A stretch of 64,000 bases of DNA from Marsupella aquatica. Taxonomy: Eukaryota > Marchantiophyta. How positions within the stretch are numbered: the first letter of the stretch is position 1; each line of letters opens with the position of its first letter. The notes beneath the pieces were generated by a model that saw only the letters and a list, made by a program, of their open reading frames with translations, was not told where the DNA came from and made no database searches. Positions 33,641 to 44,290 of this stretch are shown here, in pieces. Both the position numbers and the translations under genes were made by a program. The stretch spans positions 12,090,001-12,154,000 of the forward strand of contig OZ316899.1 in the NCBI GenBank assembly GCA_973895155.1, written 5' to 3'.

Positions 33641-36600
33641 GCTACTAACTCTCTACTAACATTTTACACACATATATTGGACAGATTCTTCATCGGGTCA
33701 TGAGATACATAGTCGGTCTATTCTATGCCTTCCCTTGTCTTCCTCTTGTGGTCTTCCTTGAGGTATGTTTGGATTCCGCCGTCGGAATGATCCCCAACTG
33801 GCTTGGGTAAGCCGCTAAGACCTCTCTCAGCTCGACACATCCAACTCTTACTACCTTGCTTGCTCCCTTCTCTTGGTTGATGTGGGCAATCTTCAAACAA
33901 GTTAATGCAACACACAAATAGCAAACTGACTCCTTCTGACTGAGTTAACCATGCACTTGCCATACAAACAGTACTTCTCAAACATAAGATCTGCGAACTA
34001 AGCCGTGAGGCCAACTCTATTCATCTCTTAGGCATGAGGAAACATGAATATACACAAGGGTCACAATATAACTAACCGAGAGCTTCTTTTACTACTTGAT
34101 CCCAGCCCTGCTAGTGCACTAAAAACTTGCTAAGGAAGAAGGCGCTGAACTCCCCGCTGCCCAGGTACTATCCTGGCAGTGGATCCGCCTAATTCCTTGC
34201 AGCGTAAGCCTAATCTATCCTATCTATAATCTACTTATGTACAATGAGGCAGGAGCACAAGTGTTGCTCTTACTAGTGGATCTGCAATCCCACTAATCTA
34301 AGTGTCAGGGCCGCCTCTTGGTCCTGATCCTAATTCTAAACTTGGAGATCTGAGCCCGCCCTGCCCACTCACGCCTCCTCCCTCCATGTCCGCCCTCCTT
34401 AAAAGGAGCGGCCCTCCACCACCATCATGGTAGCGGTGGCTGATCCTCAATGGACGCCCCCAACGCTTCCTCCGTAGCCACTGCCGTAGGTCCATCTTCT
34501 GACAGATTACCTGCCCCAGACCCAGTCAACTCACCCGCGGCCTGATTGGGTCCACTCTCGGCTTCGGCCTCGGCATCGGCCACGGCCTCTAATACGGCTA
34601 CGGCCTCCCCGACATGCTCAAGTGGTGGATCCGGTACCCCGGCTTCATCATTGAGTATCCTGGCCTTGGCTTTGCCATCCCCGCCTTCTAGGGCAGTTGG
34701 ATCCTCTGCCGTGACCCTGCCTGAGGTTGGTGCCGGGTTCTCCTCCGTGGTCACGACTGCTTGAGAAGCCGTGTTACTCCCTGACCCAGAAGGTTTCCGC
34801 TTCTTCTTCTTCCCTGGTTCGGCAGCTGGTCCCTTCCCCTTGCCACTTACCTCTGGCATTGGTGCAAGTGTCATGGCTTGTCCTTCGGCCAATACTACTT
34901 CTGGCAACTTGGTTGCTCAATATATATTGGAGTTGGAACTGATGAAGCCAAGCACTTGAATAGTGCGACCTGTTTCTTTAGCCGCTCTGTTTGGTTGTCG
35001 GCCCGCCGCTGTAAGTTCTCCATCTTCCTCGTGCGTTCTTCCAACTCCTCCTGTGTTTTGTCCAGGTCCTTCCATGCCTCCTCCAGCTCCTTTTGGGCTT
35101 CCTCCAATTCCTTCTGGGCTTCCTCCAATTCCTTCTTTAAAGTAGCCCTCTCCTCCTGGGTTGCTCTTAGCTCCTTGTTGAGCTTTGTTACAACCTCAGA
35201 CTCCATTTTATTCATCTTGGCAAAAGTCTAATCGAGCTGGTCATCTTTCTCATGCAGGTCGGCCTTGAACCTGGCCGTCAGGGATGCAAGCTCCTACTAC
35301 AGCACAATAATCCCTTGATAGGATTTCCCTAACTTGGCCTCCTTCTGCTCAAGGGCTCCGTGGATATCCTCGAGCTCCCCCTTCAACGCCCTCTCCCTCC
35401 TCTGGGTCTTCACCATGGCCCGATTGTTGGTTGCTATGTGGGCCTCCTCTGCATCCCTTAGTTCTCGCTTCCACTTCTCCCTTTCCTTGACCGCATCGGC
35501 CAACTCCCCTTGGGTCCGAGTCAGTTTATCCTTGATAATATGATTATCAAACTGAGCGGTATCTAGTTGCCCTTGCATGATGTTTAGCTCATGCCGCTTA
35601 ATCCGTAGCTCATCTTGGGCTTTCTTGGCCGCCTTCAGGTCCTCTGCCTTGGCTACCTTCTCCCTAAGCCGTCGGATGACCTCGTCCTTCTTTCTTCTCT
35701 CCAAAGCCACCGCTTCTTCCAATTGGCATTTCTCCAACATCTCCCTCTGGAAAAAGGGTCCCTGCTCCAACTCCTCCCCAAAGATGTTGAGCGCAAGTTC
35801 CCCACACATCTCCCCGTACTCCATGGCTCTTTCTTTAGCATAGGTGGAGTAAGTAGAAGTCATCGGCATCAACCACCGCGGCCTTTGTTCCCAAGCCGCC
35901 TTCCGTATTTCTTCTATCGTGGCTGGAGGGCTGCCCCATCTTTCTACAAGCCGCCGGATGTCCTCTGGCCATTCTCCCCCAAGTAAATCCTTCTCCCTAG
36001 CTAGGGCTGCCTCCTCTTCTTCCCTGAGTCGCTCCTGAAACTCCTGTGCCGTCTGTTTTATTCCATGAAAGCTCAGGGGAGTGACATCTGGTGGGGGAGA
36101 CTCGGGGCTATTCTACTAGGTGGGGTCCCCTTGAACTACTCTTGGAAGCGTGGGGATGAAGCGGCCACAGGTCCTTACTCCCGGGACATGATGGTCCAAC
36201 CCGTAGCCGAAGTCATCATTGTTGTAGTCCTCCACCACCTCCTCCCCAACTTGGACTACCGACTCCCCTCGCTGCTCTCATGGTCTTGCTGTGAACACGG
36301 CCTCCTGCCGATCATAGCTCCCAGGTCCTAGTTCCTCCTCCGGCTTCTAGGCTGTCTTCTCCCTCTGTTTCCCGTGAACAGGAGCCTTAGGCTGCCTTCC
36401 CTCGGCTTTGGGACTCGAGGCTCCTACATACATTTGAACCCCCGACTTGTGTTCCGGCCTCCTTCTTTCCTTGGCTCCGATAAAGGGGTTTTCCCTCATG
36501 AGTTGGCTTAGGCCGACCTTTGAGGTAGTGTCCTGTACTTGTGCCGTTGGCGTTGGCATTGCCGTCCTCTTTTCCTTCTCCAGCAATTTCAGCAGATTCA

Positions 36601-38340
36601 GCATGTCTGGTTGCTACATCGGCGAGTCTTCCATCCTTGGCCTAAACACCTGCTCGATTGTCGGACTGTCGGACTGGTTGGGCTTCTCTACTGCCGGCCT
36701 CTGTTCCCAAACCTCCTCTGGTGCCCTTGCCTGCAAGGGAAGTACCGGGGCAAAGTACCGGGGCAAAGATCTGACTTCGGGCATACCGGCACAACAACGG
36801 CATGTGATAGCCAAGCCGGGACACGCTTCCCTTGCCGATCACCTGCTGTTCCTCCTTCAAGATCTTCTTAACTTGGGTGAGGAGGTACCCGTTGTAGTCC
36901 CGGCTTGGGTCTGGTCTCTCCGCTAGGTAGACCTGTGCCTTGCCAATCTTTGGCCTCGGCAAGTTGCAGTGCATGGTTACTGCAAGACATCGATGATCTC
37001 TCCTATGTGCGGGTTGGTGCAGGTGTTCTGAAAGAAGCCATTCTTCGTTGATGGCCCTGGGAACAATTGGAACTCTTTGTCTGGCAAGGTCTTCCGGGTA
37101 TCTACTTTGGTCTTATTGCCCATCCGCAAGCCAAACACTTCGGCAATCACCCGGGGAGTGAGATAGAAATCCTTCCCATACACCCTTGTGGAATTGGTCT
37201 CAGGTCCCCATGATCCCACAAATTCTAATAAGTCTGAATCCGGCACCTCCAACTTCATCCATGGTAATTTCACGAAAGCTTCCAAGCCGGATCCGGCCAT
37301 GAAGCCTTGGTAGTTCCGAGTCTGCATAGCCGTAAAGCATGCATCCTCTTCACGTGCAAAGTGTAATTGCACTTCCTCGGGGAGGGTCGCCGCCCAGCCT
37401 TTCCAGGTGTCATCCCTTGTTGAAACGGCATTGATGGGGTCGACCTCCTCTTCTTCGGCTTCTCCCTGCCTCTTGCTCCCTTGCTCGGCTGGCTTCATTG
37501 GTGCCGCCGATCTCGTTCGCTTTGCAGGGGTGGTCTCTTTGTTGTTGTTCCCTTTCCTCTTCATAGCTGCCGCCGTGGATGTTTCTCCAAGGACGGTTGC
37601 CTTCGTCCACCCCTCTGTGCTACCCTTCAACTCCCAGTGTATGTCATTGTAGTGGTTGATGGCTTCCTGGATGCCGACTATTCTGTTCTTGCAAAACAGA
37701 AGGTCGTCTAGCTCGTCGCCAATAGGTGTCCACAAGAATTTAGTCATGATGAGTTCTCCTCCTAAGAAGGCAGACTTCTGTAGCTCCCACAGTCAAGCGA
37801 GCTCCTGTCGTTCTCAAGCTGCTCTTTTTGATTCTTTGTCCTTGTAGGTCCCAATGTACTCAGTTGCCCGTTCTAATAGGCATCCCCAAAAATGAGTAGC
37901 TTGATTGACGTTGCTCATACCCTTCTTTGAATTGATAGTCGGTATCTACTCCCACCCCGAGTGCTTGCCTAAGCAGCTGACAGTAGTTGGCTTCATGTAG
38001 TTGTTTGCTTAGTTCGTGCTTGCAAATGAGCCATCATTCCTTGGAATCGGTCCTTACCCCCCTCCTGCCTGGTCTTGCTTCCTGTTAGTTACCCATAGCC
38101 GCCGGTACTTAGCGCACCCTAACCCTAATTGTGTTCCCTCCCCTGACGTCCTTACTTCCGGCCTCGGCTTGGGTTCCATAGTTACCCTCAATTGTTTATA
38201 TTTTCCTTGTTTTTGTTACTACACTAATGTGTTTCCAGGGTACACTCCTGATTTTTACCATTTAAACTGGCCTAGTGATTCCTGGCTAGGCATCACACAT
38301 GCTCTCCTTTACATTCAACAAGATGAAGGGGCAGCTATAG
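33641..38340 (-). mobile_element. Second long-LTR-type gypsy block (possible solo LTR or remnant)
   Basis: The left part (33,700-34,420) resembles the non-coding third of the G-family LTR in layout and locally in sequence (GAGGTATGTTTGGATTCCGCCGTCGGAAT against the G LTR CTAGGTATAGTTTGTGTTCCGCCGCCGGAA). The centre encodes a related accessory ORF on the minus strand, and the right part (37,750-38,340) is non-coding. No gag or pol is present. It looks like a solo long LTR or the LTR end of another family. I could not define the termini. Confidence 0.5.
34425..37747 (-). pseudogene. Accessory ORF with plant-mobile-domain-like block and coiled coil
   Basis: The N-terminal piece 36,977-37,747 (256 codons) has a Lys/Arg-rich region and then FAREEDACFTAMQTRNYQGF, LEAFVKLPWMKLEV, LLEFVGSWGPETNSTRVYG and LTPRVIAEVFGLRMG. 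This order of an aromatic W.PETN.. block followed by ..V..VFGL resembles the plant mobile domain (PF10536-like) and parallels the conserved block of the G-family LTR ORF. Pieces at 36,347-36,974, 35,297-35,872 and 34,425-35,215 continue as a long Glu/Lys coiled coil and an acidic Ala/Glu-rich C-terminus. Frameshifts and stops separate them. Confidence 0.55.
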
Positions 38341-38880
38341 GGTAGGGCAGGAGATTCTCTTTGTTTGTTGAATCCCTCCGTGCTTTGGAGTCTGAGGATG
38401 GGATCGAGGATTAGAGTTGTGGTGAGAAGAGAGTAGAAAACTCGCTTAGTCTAGAGAGAATTTAGAGCCTTAGGAACAAGAGTACAACATGTCCACAAAG
38501 CAATATAGAGTAGTTAGAGGTCGCTTGTGGGTCTTACAAGAAATCACTTTGCCATATTATAATTATATGACAAAGAAGACTGAGCGGTGACTGTGGGCGT
38601 CAAGTTCCTCACGTTGCGCTTTGCTAGTTAGCGGAATTGGAATGATCTCTCTACGGTTTCATGTACTTTGCAACCCGGTACGGGCTGCCAAAAAGTTGCG
38701 TGTCCTCAAATAGCAAATTGCATCATTGTAAGGGCAGAGGATCTCATCAGGAATTGCAAAATGAATAATTGCGATATGCAATGCAACTTTAAAACTAAGG
38801 TAGGGAGAGAAAATGGTGAGGCTTTCCCTCCAAGCCTTTTATTACAATAACCTTTGTTGACTACTCAAAATGTTTTGTTT
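38341..38880. other. Flank between long-LTR block and CACTA element
   Basis: No coding potential or repeat recognised. The CACTA element inserted at the TAA at 38,881-38,883. Confidence 0.4.
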
Positions 38881-38883
38881 TAA

Positions 38884-38913
38884 CACTACTACATATTGGC
38901 CCCTTTTGCGAAG
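38884..38913 (+). repeat. CACTA left TIR
   Basis: Starts CACTACTACA and ends TTTTGCGAAG; pairs with 48,064-48,094. Confidence 0.9.
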
Positions 38914-39310
38914 CTTTTTTTTACGCCGGGATGGTCTTGCGATGTCATCGACTTCAGATATTTTGTGATCAAACACGCATCACAATAAACCATGCTCAAA
39001 GGTTCGCAACATAGTGTTGCGAAGCTAAATACCTCGCAATTTGTTTGAGATCAGATTGAATTCGCAACTCTTTCAGATACTATTCGTCTCGCAAAGTATT
39101 TGTGGATCCGCGACCATCACGACTGCATTTGGATCTCTTTTGTTTCATAATTTAGCGATAATAATGTACTCAAATATATCTTGTGAACCTATTAGCTTCG
39201 CACAATATTGTGAAGTATAAATAGTCGTAAGTTACCGAAGCCAGTTGATTCGCAAAGTTGAGAACCCATTGGCATCACAATTACCGATGGTGTGTTATTC
39301 ACAAAGTGTT
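38914..39310. repeat. CACTA left subterminal repeats
   Basis: Around ten short TTGCGAA / TTCGCAA / CTCGCAA words in both orientations, for example near 38,937, 39,005, 39,016, 39,031, 39,060 and 39,091. In En/Spm such subterminal motifs bind TNPA. Confidence 0.75.
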
Positions 39311-39637
39311 CAGAAGTTGCTTCTTGACAAGCTTGAAAATGTTTTGCAAAGAGAGTTGTTTGAAAATTTTGTAGAATGGAAATGTTTGAGAGAGTTTCTT
39401 TACAAGATGGAGAATGCATGTGTTTAGGTTACAGCTAGGGTTTTCAAAAAGGTGGCATGCATGAGGATAGCTTTGGAAACGGCTAGGGTTGCATATATAA
39501 CAATGAGATGAAATTTCAAAGTCCAATTAAGTGTTTGTAAAACAAAAGAAGAAAATTAATATGTTAATATAAATAAAACCATGATAGTTAGTTTAGGGTC
39601 AAATTTTGGGCCCACAACAAGTTTTACTACTAGTGCA
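39311..39637. other. CACTA: 3' flank of the tnp2 gene
   Basis: Non-coding, AT-rich; probably the 3' UTR of the minus-strand transposase gene. No distinct signal recognised. Confidence 0.4.
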
Positions 39638-40339
39638 TCAAACCTGGTCCTCATCCTCTCCTCCATTTGACACAATAATAACGTCAGGTTTTTCCGAGAT
39701 AATGGAACGGGACCGTGGCACATACGGTATAACAACTGACCACTCTGGGTCTGGTGGGTACGAAATATAGAAACACTGCTCAAGGTGACTTGGGAATGTA
39801 AATGGTTCAGATGTTTGCCAATGAGATGGTTGAAAGCTAGTTGCTGATGTCTTCAGTCGAGTAAACCCACACTCATCAAGAAGTACCGTGCGATTATCAC
39901 CAATCAGGTGAATTTTGAACCACTTACACTTGAAGACATACTCTTCAAATTTGGAATTGGCATCATAGGATATGATCAAGATCTCCTCAATCTTCCCATA
40001 GTGAGGCACCACATCTCTGATCACATTAGTGTCATGATGGCTACTTTGTGAATCTTGCATGAATTGCCCTTGAACTCCACAATCAAAAGTTCTTCCCCTC
40101 TTCTCATCAAGGTCAGAAATCCTGAAATGCCTCCCTTGTGTCCACATTGCTGTTCTGGTCTGAACAAGTCTTAAAGGACCATGAACAATTGTTCGAACCT
40201 CAGGAGTCATATCTGGAAAATGTGATACATTCTCACCTTGGGCCACCATAGCATCCAACTGAAGTACTTTCTCCTTCATATACTCAAGGAACTTTGGAAA
40301 GATCCTTGGGCGACGACTCTCCCTCTCCTGCATCCTCAT
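39638..40339 (-). CDS. TNP2 C-terminal part (DUF4216-like)
   Basis: An ORF of 233 codons matching the C-terminal domain of plant TNP2 transposases: a YGKIEEILIISYD block, FKCKWFKIH, a Val/Leu-Leu-Asp-Glu segment, and QCFYISYPPDPEWSVVIPY near the end. It overlaps the preceding ORF by 56 bp in another frame, so one frameshift or an intron separates it from the main tnp2 ORF. It is the last coding segment before the left end of the element. Confidence 0.8.
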   Translation of the reverse strand: MRMQERESRRPRIFPKFLEYMKEKVLQLDAMVAQGENVSHFPDMTPEVRTIVHGPLRLVQTRTAMWTQGRHFRISDLDEKRGRTFDCGVQGQFMQDSQSSHHDTNVIRDVVPHYGKIEEILIISYDANSKFEEYVFKCKWFKIHLIGDNRTVLLDECGFTRLKTSATSFQPSHWQTSEPFTFPSHLEQCFYISYPPDPEWSVVIPYVPRSRSIISEKPDVIIVSNGGEDEDQV

Positions 40340-41951
40340 AAAACTCTCTCCAATCTTCCATCACATTGCTGTTACTCAACATGAAAGTACTAACCTGTGT
40401 CAACTCCACTACGGTTAGTAAGCGTGTTTTTTTGGCACCTGTTAAACGGTCCTCCTTCACTTCCCTCTCTTCCATCCAAGTGCGTGGACAACTAGGATCA
40501 ATGGTAGCTAAGATGTTACTACAATAAAACATACTCTCAGCTGCCAAGTATCCAGTTGCCATGCTCCCCTCCACTCGTGCATGGTTCCGTACATAAGCCT
40601 TTAACACGGCCATATACCTTTCCAGCCAATACATCCACCTACAATGCACCGGACCGGCAATGGCAACCTCCCTCACAAGATGAACGAGAAGATGCACCTG
40701 ACAATCAAAGAAGGAAGGAGGGAGGGCCTTCTCCAACTTGCATACCACCTCTGCTGCCAATACCTCCATCCGTGGTATCTCTTCTTCATATATTTCCTTT
40801 GAGCATATCCATCTCAACAAAGTGCCCAATGACCAAAAGGCGTCTTGCACTTCTTCACTCCCCAAACCTATGATTGCCACAGGAAGTATATGTTGTAGTA
40901 AACGATGATAGTCATGTGTCTTGAGATACATTGGCCATTTATGACTGTCCTCCATCCCAAAAGCCTTACGTAGATTGGCACCATAGCCTGTAGGAAACCG
41001 CATCTGCCCTATGCGTTGTCGAAACTCTCTTCTTTCACCAACACTCAAAACCCATGGAGCTGAAGGACGATGTTCCATCCCTGTGGATTCATCAACTGTT
41101 ATCCATACATCTGGATGTCGTTCTAGATCCTGGCATGCCTCCCTAAAATTAATGTTCTTTTCCCCATAAAAGTGCTTGATCAAAGCCTTCCCAACATTTC
41201 TTGGAACCCATTCTGCCAAGTCAAAACATTGGTACATGTGCAACAATCGAGGAATAATAGGAAACCAACGAACAGCTTTTCTAGGCACCTTTGAGGTCAA
41301 CATGTTGGTTTCATATCGAGGCTCTTGACAAATTGGACACTCAGTTGCGCTGGCATTGGTCTCATGATAGAGAATGCAGTCATTCACACAAGCATGAATG
41401 ATATGGTATTCCATGCCAATGGATGATAGAACCCTCTTTGCCTCCTTCCAAGTTCCTGGCAACACATTTTCACTGGGTAACAAGAGATCATGGCAAATTG
41501 CAAACAAATCCGATAGTAGCGCATTGCTTGGCTTGTGTTTTGCCTGAAGATTCATCAATGCCAAGATGGCAGATAGTCTATTCACATGAGCACCCCCATA
41601 AATAGGTGTTCTAGCATGTGCCTCAGCTTCTTCCCATTGTTTTTGTCCTTCAGGTGTACGTTGAGGCCTTGGATCATGTGCAACATTTGGTGGAGGATCT
41701 CCTTCATTGGGTGGGACACCTCCTTCACCACCAATGTCTACACCAAACCAATCTGTCATGAAGTCATCCATGGCTGACTCTTGGTCTTGCATGACCTCAT
41801 AATCTGTCCGAGGTGCCCCTTCATCTGGACTGTCATTATCATTGTCACTTGATGAGGAATTTGTTGATGATGTTTCCCCGTCTTGTGGCAAGCCCATTTC
41901 TTGATATGTAGCTCTCAACCTCCTTGGCAACATATCTTGACTAGGCCGCAC
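40284..41951 (-). CDS. TNP2-like transposase lacking the catalytic core
   Basis: 555 codons, continuous. Residues 1-110 are acidic and Ser-rich. Residues 140-235 are the conserved N-terminal TNP2 region (GTWKEAKRVLSSIGMEYHIIHAC, ECPICQEPRYE at 204-214, RWFPIIPRL). Residues 340-460 are a DUF4218-like domain (KTHDYHRLLQHILPVAI, SFFDCQVHLLVHLVRE, GPVHCRWMYWLERYMAVLK). The roughly 300 residues that normally lie between, with the transposase_21 core (DGFNPFG-type motif and the following region), are absent and replaced by residues about 241-300. The frame stays open across this loss. A splice acceptor-like TCTATAG precedes it at about 41,957. Confidence 0.85.
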   Translation of the reverse strand: MRPSQDMLPRRLRATYQEMGLPQDGETSSTNSSSSDNDNDSPDEGAPRTDYEVMQDQESAMDDFMTDWFGVDIGGEGGVPPNEGDPPPNVAHDPRPQRTPEGQKQWEEAEAHARTPIYGGAHVNRLSAILALMNLQAKHKPSNALLSDLFAICHDLLLPSENVLPGTWKEAKRVLSSIGMEYHIIHACVNDCILYHETNASATECPICQEPRYETNMLTSKVPRKAVRWFPIIPRLLHMYQCFDLAEWVPRNVGKALIKHFYGEKNINFREACQDLERHPDVWITVDESTGMEHRPSAPWVLSVGERREFRQRIGQMRFPTGYGANLRKAFGMEDSHKWPMYLKTHDYHRLLQHILPVAIIGLGSEEVQDAFWSLGTLLRWICSKEIYEEEIPRMEVLAAEVVCKLEKALPPSFFDCQVHLLVHLVREVAIAGPVHCRWMYWLERYMAVLKAYVRNHARVEGSMATGYLAAESMFYCSNILATIDPSCPRTWMEEREVKEDRLTGAKKTRLLTVVELTQVSTFMLSNSNVMEDWREFYEDAGEGESSPKDLSKVP

Positions 41952-42104
41952 ATTCTATAGACAATACAATAAAGCATTCACAATGAAATTAACTCCAAAT
42001 ATAGTAGTGCTCGAAACATATTATTAACAATATAAAAAGAACATATCATTACAAAACATACGTTCACATACGATGAACGTATAATACATGTCCCTAAAGT
42101 AATC

Positions 42105-42918
42105 CTAATCCCATTCATAATGTGTAAACAACTCCTCTCCAGCCAGAATGGTCCTATTAGCTACAACTAGACAATGGTCATGATGATATCTCTGCCCATA
42201 AGGGGCTGGAGGGGGACCATCAACAAAAACCCATTCACAGTTTTTCCTACGCTTAGGCCGGGTCCCCACAGTACTGTTGATGAAACAGGCAATATTCCCA
42301 CTACGGATGGGATCACCATCAATTATACGCTGGTCACAATACTTTCTGGTGCAACCATCAAAAGTAGCCATGTCCAATGCATAAGTCTTCCACTCAGGGT
42401 GTTGTACAAGGATCATGTTCCAATGTCTCCTCTTGTAAATGGGTCCACCATACGGGAACAACATTGGTCCATCCGAAGAGCGCCCTTTTCCACCCATATC
42501 ATCCACAATAATGTCCTGACAAGAGAAAATCCCATACCCATGCCTCTCCCCTAGGGTTGAACTCTTGACAACCCAACGTCTTCCCCAAACTTCTATCTCC
42601 TCACCATAGGTTATATCACATGGCAAACCAAGGCACTCCGGATTCCAATCCTTTATGATAGGAACACACTTCCCTGTGAAGGTACAAGGGCCCCATCTAC
42701 CATCAACCCTACAAGTGTACTGATCCACTTCCCCTCTAGGCTGTCTTTTTTACTTTTTCCCCTCTTGTAACAATACCGTCACCCTGAATTGTCCCAACAC
42801 TACCTTGCCTTGCTGCCACTAAACAAAAATCTTGTGAAAGTGCCAAGCCTATAGCATCTAGAACTCCTTGTGAGGGAACATAGGGTGTTGGTGTCGTGGG
42901 TGTAGGCCTACTGGATAC
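42105..42918 (-). CDS. SET-domain protein carried inside the CACTA element
   Basis: The 207-codon frame 42,105-42,728 has the order of a SET domain. Numbering from 42,728: GYGIF at 64-68 (SAM-binding GxG), IDGD..RSGNIACFIN at 136-151, FINST ... KNCEW (the FINHSC..PNC box, with His replaced by Ser), and GEELFTHYEW at 197-206 (the GEEL..DY end). It has its own stop at 42,105. Upstream, 42,735-42,918 encodes a Pro/Thr-rich lead (SSRPTPTTPTPYVPSQG) that joins this frame after one frameshift in an A-run near 42,750. No pre-SET or post-SET Cys clusters are seen. SET proteins methylate lysines, usually on histones; the target here is unknown. Confidence 0.75.
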
Positions 42919-43029
42919 CTATAGGAAGAAATGGAACCAAGTGAGTGTGATGAACCTCCCAAATTTTATTTTATGCTACCTAGCAAGATTTACAAAATAA
43001 AATGGAAATCATAGTAAGTTTACAACTCA

Positions 43030-43264
43030 CCATACGGGATGAAGAAGCTCCCGGTGTAAGACCTCGATGTTGGCCATATCGAGCAATGTGCTCCGCACAT
43101 ACATATGACGTTTGGACAACCATCCCCACACATTTTTTACAACCACAAATTTGGCGTGGTGGACCACTAGGTCGACGTACGGTTGGTTCAGGCTGAGGAG
43201 GAGGACAACTTTCTTCATCGGAAGAGGAATCTGATGTGGTGGAAGTTGTAGAGGATGAAGACAT
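43030..43264 (-). CDS. First exon with transposase-associated Cys/His motif
   Basis: It starts MSSSSTTSTTSDSSSDEES, then after PSGPPRQ gives CGCKKCVGMVVQTSYVCAEHIARYGQHRG. That matches the CPC..C....V..HL...G pattern of the transposase-associated domain (PF13963-like) at the N-terminus of TNP2 proteins. The exon ends at a GTGAGT donor at about 43,029. The next open segment in this direction is the Pro/Thr-rich lead of the SET ORF, and 1.1 kb further lies the tnp2 ORF, so this exon may serve either or both. Confidence 0.65.
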
Positions 43265-43689
43265 CTGACAAGTATAGCAATTGGAAGACGATTAGTAAAA
43301 ACTTCACCAAAACCATCATTGATAATCCCTACCTAAACATATTAAAAAGAATTGACAGAAAAATACCTTTATGAGACCCGGGCTTAGCAATGCCTTGACG
43401 GATCTTGTGGCTCAAATTTCATGAACCAAATCTGGAAGAAGGAGGGGAAAATCTGCCAATATACAATGAATTAAGCCATGCCTTATGGTGAACCAGAAAA
43501 AAAGGATGATAGATTGTAACCCTCCATATTTACAGCAATGACTAGAAATGCATGAGAAAATGTTATACCTTTCAGATGCCCGGGCTCTCGCAAGGCATTA
43601 TCATGCATTAGCCAAAACTTTAAAAAACATGGGGAAGTGCCCTACAACGCCAAAGAGTTTTCCACTCCATGTTAATGAGATAGAGAAAG
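43265..43689. promoter_or_regulatory. CACTA: 5' region of the minus-strand unit
   Basis: Non-coding DNA upstream of the first exon. GACCCGGGC/TGCCCGGGC words at about 43,376 and 43,576 and two AATGCC/GCATT stretches suggest a local duplication. Probable promoter or first intron. Confidence 0.35.
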
Positions 43690-44290
43690 AAATATAAGTA
43701 ACCCAAACCCTACCCTAAACCCAAACCATGAAATGAAACCTTCATTAAAACCTAACCCAAATCCCTCAATCACCCTAAACCCTTACCCTCACCCTAACCA
43801 ATACCCAAATCCCTCATTAAAAATTCAAACCTTTACCCTAAACCCAAACCCCTACCCTAAACCCAAACCCAAACCATGAAATGAAACCCTTCATTAAAAC
43901 CTAACCCAAATCCCTCAATCACCCTAAACCCTTACCCTTATCCTAACCAATCCCTCATTAAAAATTCAAACCTTTACCCTAAACCCAAACCCCTACCCTA
44001 AACCCAAACCATGAAATGAAACCCTTCATTAAAACCTAACCCAAATCCCTCAATCACCCTAAACCCTTACCCTTATCCTAACCAATACCCAAATCCCTCA
44101 TTAAAAATTCAAACCTTTACCCTAAACCCAAACCCCTACCCTAAACCCAAACCATGAAATGAAACCCTTCATTAAAACCTAACCCAAATCCCTCAAGCAC
44201 CCTAAACCCTTACCCTTATCCTAACCAATACCCAAATCCCTCATTAAAAATTCAAACCTTTACCCTAAACCCAACCCAAATCCCCCAATT
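43690..44290. repeat. Telomere-like tandem array, 135-148 bp units
   Basis: Four units start at CATGAAATGAAAC (ATG at 43,728, 43,876, 44,011 and 44,154; spacings 148, 135 and 143). Each contains many CCCTAAACCC, CCCTTACCC and CCCAAACCC words close to the plant telomere unit CCCTAAA. The array lies in the middle of the CACTA element between its two transcription units, so it is not a chromosome end. Confidence 0.85.

Noticed and set aside
42105-42728. Reading the SET ORF as just another piece of TNP2
   Set aside because: TNP2 proteins have no FIN...NCEW and GEEL..HYEW motifs; the ordered signatures fit SET, and the TNP2 N-terminal region starts separately at 41,951.
43690-44290. Possible interstitial telomere or chromosome end
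   Set aside because: The CCCTAAA-type words are embedded in longer 135-148 bp units and the array is enclosed in a CACTA element with both TIRs, so it is an internal repeat.
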